From contig DFRY01000054.1 in the NCBI GenBank assembly GCA_002378845.1, positions 2,585 through 9,817 of the forward strand: 7,233 bases of DNA, given 5' to 3'. Source of the DNA: Ruminococcaceae bacterium UBA3451. GTDB lineage: Bacteria; Bacillota; Clostridia; Oscillospirales; Acutalibacteraceae. Positions 1 through 4,501 of the stretch are shown here, in pieces. Every line of letters starts with the position of its first letter. Positions within the stretch are counted from its first letter, which is position 1. The position numbers and the translations under genes are program-made. The notes beneath the pieces were generated by a model. The model searched no databases, was not told the origin of the DNA, and saw only the letters and a program-made list of their open reading frames with translations.

Positions 1-120
1 AGTTTCGCCATCAGCCTTGCGTATCAAAAATACCCCATAGCGGTAAAGCTTCATCTGGCTGACCTGGAAAGCACTTATCTGTGGGAAAAAGGTACTTCAG
101 CGGTAAATAATAAAAAGTAA
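1..120 (+). CDS. 3' end of an unidentified protein (partial, 5' end outside the window)
   Basis: Frame 1 is open from the first base to a TAA at 118-120 and gives 39 residues, ending in a hydrophilic lysine/asparagine-rich tail (SAVNNKK). The fragment has mixed hydrophobic and charged residues (ISLAYQKYPIAVKLHLADLE), with no recognisable motif and no clear membrane segment, so I cannot name the family. That it is a real gene is supported by the strong intrinsic terminator that starts 14 bases after the stop and by the absence of any competing frame. It is transcriptionally separate from the ABC genes downstream, because the terminator and a new promoter lie between them. Confidence 0.6.
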   Translation, partial: SFAISLAYQKYPIAVKLHLADLESTYLWEKGTSAVNNKK

Positions 121-133
121 ATTGTAGGGCACC

Positions 134-165
134 AAACACCGGGGAATTATTCCCGGTGTTTTTTT
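134..165 (+). terminator. Rho-independent terminator of the upstream gene
   Basis: A perfect 10-bp stem (134-143 with 152-161, core ACACCGGG/CCCGGTGT) closes an 8-base A/T-rich loop. It runs directly into a T tract (159-165). It follows the stop at 118-120 and insulates the ABC operon from upstream transcription. Confidence 0.93.
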
Positions 166-209
166 ATGCCGTTTTCTCTTGAAAAATCAATAAAATGTTT
201 TATCTCCCC

Positions 210-237
210 TTGACAAAAAGAAAAAATGGTGTATTAT
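210..237 (+). promoter_or_regulatory. P1, sigma-A-type promoter of the BcrAB-like operon
   Basis: A perfect -35 box TTGACA (210-215) is followed after 16 bases by TATTAT (232-237) as the -10 box. The predicted start of transcription is near 244, about 55 bases before the preferred start codon. The -10 box lies inside the left half of the operator at 229-282, so a bound repressor should block RNA polymerase. Confidence 0.8.
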
Positions 238-282
238 TGTATTAAGTTCTTAGTACAACAGTACAATAATACAATAATACAA
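229..282 (+). promoter_or_regulatory. Operator O1: 8-bp units, two inverted then four direct
   Basis: Read in 8-base steps, the segment is GTGTATTA, TTGTATTA (229-244), a 6-base centre AGTTCT (245-250), then TAGTACAA, CAGTACAA, TAATACAA, TAATACAA (251-282). The two left units are reverse complements of the right-hand consensus. The outer parts form a perfect 15-bp inverted repeat (230-244 with 267-281). The unit structure and the left-right spacing recur at the GntR promoter (2014-2051). This makes it the probable binding site of the GntR protein encoded at 2066-2434. The array covers the -10 box and reaches to the ribosome binding site. Assignment of the protein to the site is inference. Confidence 0.75.
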
Positions 283-285
283 ATT

Positions 286-289
286 GGAG
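286..289 (+). promoter_or_regulatory. Ribosome binding site deciding the start of the first ABC gene
   Basis: GGAG sits 9 bases before a TTG at 299-301. The ATG at 290 directly abuts this GGAG and has only operator repeats upstream, with no Shine-Dalgarno sequence. A TTG at 284 likewise has none. The TTG at 299 is therefore preferred. Confidence 0.6.
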
Positions 290-298
290 ATGAGTGAT

Positions 299-1222
299 TT
301 GTCAGACAGAATTCTAAAAACACAGGGACTGACAAAAAAGTACGGCCATTATTCCGCGGTTGACAGTATGGACATTGAGGTTAAAAAAGGTGAAATTTAC
401 GGTCTGGTCGGAAAAAACGGCGCGGGGAAAACTACGCTGCTGAAAATGATCAGCGGGCTTTCCATGCCGAATTCCGGTTCCATCGAACTGTTCGGTCAAA
501 CCTCGGAAGACGGCTTGAACCATGTGCGCGCACATACCGGCTGCATTATTGAAACGCCGGGATTTCTGCCTTACCTTACCGCGGCAAAAAATCTGGAATA
601 TTACCGCCTGCAAAGGGGTATTATCAATCCCCGCTGTATTCGGGAATCGTTGGAATTTGTCGGTTTAGCAGATACAGGGAAAAAGAAATTCAAAAGCTTT
701 TCGCTCGGTATGAAGCAGCGCCTCGGTTTGGCACTGGCAATTATGGGGAATCCGGATTTTTTAATTCTGGATGAACCGATTAACGGCCTTGACCCCATGG
801 GCATGGCGGAATTTCGTGAAATGATATTGAAGCTGAATCGGGAACGAAATACAACGATTCTTATCTCCAGCCATATTTTAGGCGAGCTTTCCCAAATTGC
901 AACAACTTATGGGTTTATTCATGACGGCAGGTTGGTGGAGCATATTTCCGCAGCTGAACTGGAGGAAAAATGCAAACGGAGCTTAAAAATCAAGGTGGAT
1001 GACGCAAATAGAGCGGTTGAAATACTGAAAAATGAACTCTCCTGTACACAGCTTCGGGCTTTGAGCGATCAGGAAATACAGGCTGATGAATATATGGATA
1101 CTCCGGAACTTCTGGTGCAGTCTCTTGTGAAAAACGGGGTTATGGTCTCCGGTGTGAACCAGTCGGGCTTAAACCTGGAAGAATATTTCATCGAGTTGGT
1201 AGGAGGGATTCATCATGCTTAA
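299..1222 (+). CDS. ABC transporter ATP-binding protein, BcrA/LanF-like
   Basis: This is the cytoplasmic ATPase of an ABC-2 exporter and should power the permease encoded next. From the TTG at 299 it is 307 residues. Visible motifs are Walker A GKNGAGKT (38-45), ABC signature SLGMKQ (135-140), Walker B FLILDEP (154-160, catalytic Glu159), D-loop GLD (163-165) and switch His192. The Q-loop glutamine is replaced by Glu85 in IIETPGFLPYLTA, a pattern I associate with bacitracin-resistance/lantibiotic-immunity ATPases. Residues beyond about 215 form the C-terminal extension usual in that group. The start is a judgement: ATG at 290 is possible, but only TTG at 299 has a well-placed GGAG and gives the usual short lead before ILKTQGLTKKYG. 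The 3' end overlaps the next gene by 8 bases. The substrate is unknown; export of, or immunity to, a cell-envelope-active peptide is the likeliest role. Confidence 0.9.
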   Translation: MSDRILKTQGLTKKYGHYSAVDSMDIEVKKGEIYGLVGKNGAGKTTLLKMISGLSMPNSGSIELFGQTSEDGLNHVRAHTGCIIETPGFLPYLTAAKNLEYYRLQRGIINPRCIRESLEFVGLADTGKKKFKSFSLGMKQRLGLALAIMGNPDFLILDEPINGLDPMGMAEFREMILKLNRERNTTILISSHILGELSQIATTYGFIHDGRLVEHISAAELEEKCKRSLKIKVDDANRAVEILKNELSCTQLRALSDQEIQADEYMDTPELLVQSLVKNGVMVSGVNQSGLNLEEYFIELVGGIHHA

Positions 1223-1946
1223 ATTAATCCGCGCGGACTTATATAAATCGTTTCACAGAGCATACCTTTTCGTTTTCATGATTGTTTTATCCGGTATGGC
1301 CATTTTTCTGAATGCGTCCATGGCTTACATGCATGTACCGCTGGAATCGGGAATCGGCATCGCTGCGGCACTGCTCATGTATCCGCTTTTTCTGATTTCC
1401 ATGTTTGCAGACATTGTAACAGCGGAAGAAAACAAGGAACACACTATGAAAAACACCATTTCTTTCGGTGTTACAAGAAGCCAGTTGTTTTTGTCGAAAA
1501 TTATCAGTACTGTTTTGGTGGCTGTTTCTGTGGCGATGGTCACTGTTATCGTATATTTGGGAAGTGCTTTTGCGCTGCTTCGCCCGCAAAAAGGTGATAT
1601 TACCGGGCTGCTTACCGACCTTGGCCTGCGGGTCGGTACCGCGCTGCTGATTTATGTTGCGGCCGTCGTATTAGCTACCTTGCTTGCCATGGCTATAAAG
1701 CGAAATGCAATGTTCACGTTTTCTTATTTTGGAATTTTATTGGTTCCGGTCATCCTTTTTAAAGTGCTGAATCTTCTTAACCCGGTTTTCGGCAGTCTGC
1801 AAAGAGGAATGCTGTATATGCAGTCACAAATAATCGCTTCCGTTCCGCAGGCACAGCTAATGAACACGGTTTGGATTTCCATTGGGCATATTGCGGTATT
1901 TCTAACGGTTGGCATGCTTCTCCTGCGGCGGCAGGAAGTGAATTGA
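1215..1946 (+). CDS. ABC-2 type permease subunit, BcrB/LanE-like
   Basis: This 243-residue membrane protein should form the transmembrane channel for the preceding ATPase. About six hydrophobic segments are visible, roughly at 17-37, 46-67, 95-120, 139-160, 166-187 and 219-237, after a short amphipathic start (MLKLIRADLYKSF). The cytoplasmic loop around 70-95 (EENKEHTMKN then TRSQLFLSK) is the typical coupling segment of ABC-2 permeases of the bacitracin/lantibiotic immunity type. The start is secure: AGGAGGG at 1201-1207 lies 7 bases before the ATG, and the gene overlaps the ATPase by 8 bases, so the two are translationally coupled. Length and helix number fit a complete protein. No terminator is visible between its stop and the next promoter at 1994, so read-through into the GntR operon is possible. 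Confidence 0.87.
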   Translation: MLKLIRADLYKSFHRAYLFVFMIVLSGMAIFLNASMAYMHVPLESGIGIAAALLMYPLFLISMFADIVTAEENKEHTMKNTISFGVTRSQLFLSKIISTVLVAVSVAMVTVIVYLGSAFALLRPQKGDITGLLTDLGLRVGTALLIYVAAVVLATLLAMAIKRNAMFTFSYFGILLVPVILFKVLNLLNPVFGSLQRGMLYMQSQIIASVPQAQLMNTVWISIGHIAVFLTVGMLLLRRQEVN

Positions 1947-1993
1947 TTGAGAGGTGAAAAGGAAAAAAGAGGAAAAATATTTATGGAATCCTA

Positions 1994-2022
1994 TTGACAA
2001 ATGCGGAAATAAATTATACTAT
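1994..2022 (+). promoter_or_regulatory. P2, promoter of the GntR-ABC operon
   Basis: The -35 box TTGACA (1994-1999) is perfect. TACTAT (2017-2022) at 17 bases is the preferred -10 box because it takes the same place in the operator as the P1 -10 box. TATACT (2015-2020, spacing 15) is an overlapping alternative. The -10 box lies inside the operator, so autorepression is expected. Confidence 0.78.
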
Positions 2023-2051
2023 TGTATTAATCTAATAGTACAGTAATACAG
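2014..2051 (+). promoter_or_regulatory. Operator O2: 8-bp units, two inverted then two direct
   Basis: In 8-base steps: TTATACTA, TTGTATTA (2014-2029), a 6-base centre ATCTAA (2030-2035), then TAGTACAG, TAATACAG (2036-2051). The left units are reverse-complement versions of the right ones. Aligned with O1, TA(T/C)TATTGTATTAA, five variable bases, then TAGTACA is shared (232-257 and 2017-2042), with identical spacing. O2 lacks the last two units of O1. It ends just before the GGAGGTG ribosome binding site of the GntR gene, which fits autoregulation. Confidence 0.75.
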
Positions 2052-2065
2052 TTGGAGGTGAAATT

Positions 2066-2434
2066 ATGGCATGGAATTTAAAATCCGACCGGCCAATTTA
2101 TTCGCAGCTAATTGAGCAGATAGAATTGATGATCGTTTCGGGAATTTATCCTGCCGGCGCAAAACTGCCTTCCGTCCGCGACATGGCGGGGGAAGCTTCG
2201 GTAAATCCAAACACCATGCAGCGTGCGCTCGCTCAGCTTGAAAATGAAGGACTGCTGTTTTCGCAACGAACAAGCGGCAGATTTGTTACAGAGGATGTGG
2301 CGAAAATTATGGAGACAAAAAACAATCTTGCAATGAACTTAATCAACGAGTTTATTGAAAATATGAGCAGACTTGGTTACGACAAAAAACAGGCGATTAC
2401 CCTAATAAGGAGTACAGCAGAGGAGGAAAAATAA
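2066..2434 (+). CDS. GntR-family transcriptional repressor, YtrA subfamily
   Basis: This 122-residue protein has a GntR winged helix-turn-helix at about 10-77: YSQLIEQIELMIVSGIYPAGAKLPSVRDMA, then NPNTMQRALAQLENEGLL and a wing ending in GRFVTED. The remaining 45 or so residues are helical and too short for a FadR or HutC effector domain. This is the hallmark of the YtrA subfamily, where the tail serves dimerisation. Members usually control adjacent ABC transporter operons and respond to cell-envelope stress. The start is fixed by GGAGGTG (2054-2060), 5 bases before the ATG. The stop shares one base with the next ATG (TAATG). The operator units at its own promoter and at the upstream ABC promoter suggest it controls both operons. 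The effector is unknown. Confidence 0.93.
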   Translation: MAWNLKSDRPIYSQLIEQIELMIVSGIYPAGAKLPSVRDMAGEASVNPNTMQRALAQLENEGLLFSQRTSGRFVTEDVAKIMETKNNLAMNLINEFIENMSRLGYDKKQAITLIRSTAEEEK

Positions 2435-3132
2435 TGGAGAACATTTTGGAATGCCAGAATCTGGTTAAGTTTTTTCCGAACTGTCTGGCATTGAATTCAA
2501 TCAATCTGGCCGTGCCGAAAGGCAGGATTGTCGGGCTGCTCGGCCCGAACGGCAGCGGCAAAAGCACCATGATTAAATTGGCGAACGGCTTAATCACCCC
2601 GTCCAGCGGCAAAATATTAATCAACGGTATGGCGCCCGGAACCGAAACAAAGAAAATCGTTTCGTACCTGCCGGAACGTACGTACCTGAACGACTGGATG
2701 ACGGTCAACAATATGATCGATTTCTTCAGCGATTTCTACGAAAATTTCAATCGGCAAAAAGCCTACGACATGCTGGGGCGCCTTGGTGTTAACCCAACGC
2801 AAAGACTGAAAACCATGAGCAAGGGCACAAAGGAAAAAGTGCAGCTTATTCTGGTTATGAGCCGGGAAGCGCAGCTTTATCTTCTGGATGAACCAATCGG
2901 CGGTGTAGACCCCGCGGCAAGGGATTATATCCTTGACACCATCATTGGCAATTACAACGAAAACGCAACCATCATCATTTCCACCCACTTGATTTCCGAC
3001 GTGGAAAAAGTGCTCGACGAAGTCATTTTCATTAATCAGGGCAATATTGTTCTGACTTCTACGGTGGATGAAATTCGTGAAAACGAAAACAAGAGTGTGG
3101 ATGCGCTGTTCAGGGAGGTGTTCAGATGTTAG
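2434..3132 (+). CDS. ABC transporter ATP-binding protein, YtrB-like
   Basis: This 232-residue cytoplasmic ATPase of an ABC-2 system should partner the permease encoded at 3126. Motifs: Walker A GPNGSGKST (37-45), signature MSKGTKEKVQL (128-138), Walker B LYLLDEP (148-154), D-loop GGVDP (156-160) and switch His185 in STHLI. The Q-loop position reads LPERTYL, with Glu81 in place of Gln, as in the other ATPase of this window. It is shorter than the first ATPase and lacks its C-terminal extension. AGGAGG (2421-2426) lies 7 bases before the ATG, and the start overlaps the GntR stop by one base. Its own 3' end overlaps the permease by 7 bases. Operon order GntR, ATPase, permease matches YtrA-type loci. 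The substrate is unknown. Confidence 0.92.
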   Translation: MENILECQNLVKFFPNCLALNSINLAVPKGRIVGLLGPNGSGKSTMIKLANGLITPSSGKILINGMAPGTETKKIVSYLPERTYLNDWMTVNNMIDFFSDFYENFNRQKAYDMLGRLGVNPTQRLKTMSKGTKEKVQLILVMSREAQLYLLDEPIGGVDPAARDYILDTIIGNYNENATIIISTHLISDVEKVLDEVIFINQGNIVLTSTVDEIRENENKSVDALFREVFRC

Positions 3133-3803
3133 GAAAACTTTTAAAATATGAAATCAAAGCGACCAGCAGAACCTTTCTTCCCATGTACGCGCTTTTGATT
3201 GTCTTTGCTTTTATCAATAAATTTTTCATGACGGTCAATTCCGACTTTCTGAACATACCCCGTATTATTTCCATGAGTGTATTCGTCATCATTATTGTCG
3301 GGATCAGTGTAATGACCCTGATTGTTACCATTCAGCGGTTTAATAAAAACCTGCTTTCCGACGAAGGCTACCTGTCCTTTACACTTCCGGTAAAAGCGCA
3401 TACGCATATTGACACAAAAATGATTATAAGTCTGCTGTGGACGGTTCTCAGTATTATTGTATCTTTGCTGTCAATCGGCATTATGGTCGCAGACGCGGGC
3501 ACTATTAATTCGGTACGGGAAGCATTTGCTATGATTATTCCTGAGTTTAATAAATTAGGGCCCAGCGGTATTGTTCTGGTATTCGAAGGAATTGTAGTTG
3601 CTCTTGTTGCAACTTTAGCGGGAATCACGACAATTTATGCTTCTATCACAGTAGGCAACCTCAGTTCAAAACACAAGCTTTTGGCCGGCCTGGGCGCTTA
3701 CCTTGCGTTCGGTATTATAGAGCAGATCATTTCTTCCATTTTAATCACATCTTTTGGCGGAAAAGTGGAACAGTATTTTAAATATTTGAACAACGCGCCT
3801 TGA
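3126..3803 (+). CDS. ABC-2 permease subunit, stopped early by an in-frame TGA
   Basis: This 225-residue integral membrane protein should pair with the YtrB-like ATPase. It starts at an ATG 5 bases after GGGAGGTG (3113-3120) and overlaps the ATPase gene by 7 bases. Hydrophobic segments lie at about 18-36, 46-70, 100-123, 149-177 and 185-210. The loop SDEGYLSFTLPVKAHTHIDTKMI (78-100) is characteristic of YtrC/D-like permeases beside GntR regulators. Only five helices precede the stop at 3801-3803. The same frame continues without another stop to 3926 and encodes what looks like the missing sixth helix and a basic tail. The natural full-length form would be 266 codons with TGA at codon 226. It may be a recently truncated gene, a split gene, a recoded stop or a sequencing error; the sequence alone cannot decide. 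Confidence 0.85.
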   Translation: MLGKLLKYEIKATSRTFLPMYALLIVFAFINKFFMTVNSDFLNIPRIISMSVFVIIIVGISVMTLIVTIQRFNKNLLSDEGYLSFTLPVKAHTHIDTKMIISLLWTVLSIIVSLLSIGIMVADAGTINSVREAFAMIIPEFNKLGPSGIVLVFEGIVVALVATLAGITTIYASITVGNLSSKHKLLAGLGAYLAFGIIEQIISSILITSFGGKVEQYFKYLNNAP

Positions 3804-3926
3804 AGCGCACAGCTGCACGGAGCAGAGATTGTGCTGCTGGTTACGATTATTTTCTTCCTTCTCTTTGGCGCGGCATATTATTTCCTGACGGATTGGATTT
3901 TGAGAAAGAAACTAAACTTAGAATAA
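3804..3926 (+). pseudogene. In-frame continuation of the permease: sixth helix and C-terminal tail after the TGA
   Basis: Directly after the TGA, in the permease frame, 40 sense codons run to a TAA at 3924-3926. They encode a short polar link (SAQLHGAEI), a long hydrophobic segment (VLLVTIIFFLLFGAAYYFL) and a basic end (LRKKLNLE). This is how ABC-2 permeases of this type normally finish. The operon terminator follows 22 bases after this TAA, as expected if 3926 is the original gene end. Independent translation is conceivable: GGAG (3819-3822) lies 8 bases before a GTG at 3831, which would give a 31-residue one-helix peptide. I treat the segment as the remnant, or second part, of the permease gene. 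Confidence 0.75.
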
Positions 3927-3948
3927 GCTTAACGCAAATACAGCTTGC

Positions 3949-3980
3949 AAAGGCGCGTCAGTTGACGCGCCTTTGTTGTT
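3949..3980 (+). terminator. Rho-independent terminator of the GntR-ABC operon
   Basis: A perfect 12-bp inverted repeat (3949-3960 with 3963-3974, core GGCGCGTCA/TGACGCGCC) has a very tight loop and is followed by TTTGTTGTT. It lies 22 bases after the TAA at 3924-3926 and ends the second operon. Confidence 0.93.
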
Positions 3981-4039
3981 ATAGAAAAGGAAATTGCAGG
4001 TGCTATTTTAACCGGAACACTCACTAAGGGCGATTTCCA

Positions 4040-4068
4040 TTGAAAATTGCCGGTAGTTACTTTATAAT
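4040..4068 (+). promoter_or_regulatory. P3, promoter of the ferredoxin-hydrogenase-phosphatase operon
   Basis: TTGAAA (4040-4045) is separated by exactly 17 bases from a perfect TATAAT (4063-4068). This predicts a transcription start near 4075 and a leader of about 110 bases before the ATG at 4184. No operator resembling the 8-bp units is seen here, so this operon is probably not under the GntR protein. Confidence 0.82.
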
Positions 4069-4100
4069 GAGGATGATAGCTTTTGCTGCCCGATTTTTCA

Positions 4101-4133
4101 TTTCAAACACCGTTGCGGTGCTGATTTTTGAGA
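4101..4133 (+). other. Small hairpin in the leader of the third operon
   Basis: CACCG (4108-4112) pairs with CGGTG (4116-4120) around a TTG loop. The flanking TCAAA (4103-4107) and TTTGA (4127-4131) can extend the stem across a bulge. Five T residues (4125-4129) follow closely. It could be a weak attenuator or only a leader structure. The stem is short and the T run is displaced by four bases, so a terminator call is not justified. Confidence 0.3.
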
Positions 4134-4183
4134 TAAGAAAATAAATTTGTTTGACATGGAGATTGAATAGGAAGGGTGAGCAC

Positions 4184-4477
4184 ATGGGGAACACAATCAA
4201 TTCGGAAAACAGGGAAAATACACAGAATCTGGAAATTACCATATGCATTGGGAGTTCCTGCCATTTGAAAGGCTCGCGCGATGTAATTAAAATCTTTGAG
4301 CGGCTGATCTCCTTTCATCATCTGCAGGAACAGATTGCACTGAAAGGATCGTTCTGTATGGGGGAATGCTCGGAGAACGGAGTTTGCGTTTGTGTGAACG
4401 GCGAACGGTTTCATGTTACCCCCTCGGAAATGGAAGCTTTTTTTCAAAACGAAGTGACGACAAGATTGAACGCATAA
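4184..4477 (+). CDS. Thioredoxin-like [2Fe-2S] ferredoxin (NuoE/HydC-like)
   Basis: This 97-residue soluble protein has the thioredoxin-fold ferredoxin pattern: ITICIGSSCHLKGS with Cys21 and Cys26 (C-x4-C), and LKGSFCMGEC with Cys58 and Cys62 (C-x3-C). These four should hold a [2Fe-2S] cluster. Two further cysteines (68 and 70, in VCVCVNGE) follow. The end VNGERFHVTPSEMEAFF matches the last strand and helix of NuoE-type domains. The N-terminal 16 residues are polar and variable. The start is the ATG at 4184, after a purine-rich GGAAGGGTGAG (4170-4180); an in-frame TTG at 4151 would add 11 residues but has no ribosome binding site. As first gene of the operon, it probably passes electrons to or from the hydrogenase-like sensor encoded 24 bases downstream. 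That partnership is inferred from gene order. Confidence 0.88.
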   Translation: MGNTINSENRENTQNLEITICIGSSCHLKGSRDVIKIFERLISFHHLQEQIALKGSFCMGECSENGVCVCVNGERFHVTPSEMEAFFQNEVTTRLNA

Positions 4478-4488
4478 CGATTAGAAAT

Positions 4489-4494
4489 GGGTGA
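4489..4494 (+). promoter_or_regulatory. Ribosome binding site for the TTG start of the hydrogenase-like gene
   Basis: GGGTGA lies 7 bases before the TTG at 4502-4504. The nearer AGGA (4497-4500) is too close to serve. A similar GGGTGAG precedes the ferredoxin gene, and no in-frame ATG lies before the first cysteine cluster. Confidence 0.65.
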
Positions 4495-4501
4495 ATAGGA
4501 A

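Noticed and set aside
251..282. Tandem 8-bp repeats as a microsatellite or CRISPR-like array
   Set aside because: The units are far too short for CRISPR repeats and have no spacers. Their matching inverted copies over the -10 box and recurrence at the second promoter indicate an operator.
3801..3839. TGA read as selenocysteine with a SECIS-like hairpin (3810-3839)
   Set aside because: A 9-bp stem with one mismatch and a 12-base loop beginning GG follows the TGA, but the loop starts closer than is usual for bacterial SECIS elements. The site is a loop before a membrane helix with no redox partner, and ABC permeases are not known selenoproteins. A mutation or split gene is simpler.
3800..4027. 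A 75-codon + strand frame beginning with TTG after the permease stop
   Set aside because: It is out of frame with the obvious sixth helix, has no ribosome binding site, reads through the strong terminator at 3949-3980, and its product is not protein-like.
4151..4183. TTG at 4151 as ferredoxin start, and TTGACA at 4151-4156 as a promoter
   Set aside because: The TTG has no ribosome binding site and adds residues unlike the family. The TTGACA has no -10 box at 16-18 bases. The ATG at 4184 with GGGTGAG, and P3 at 4040-4068, explain the gene better.
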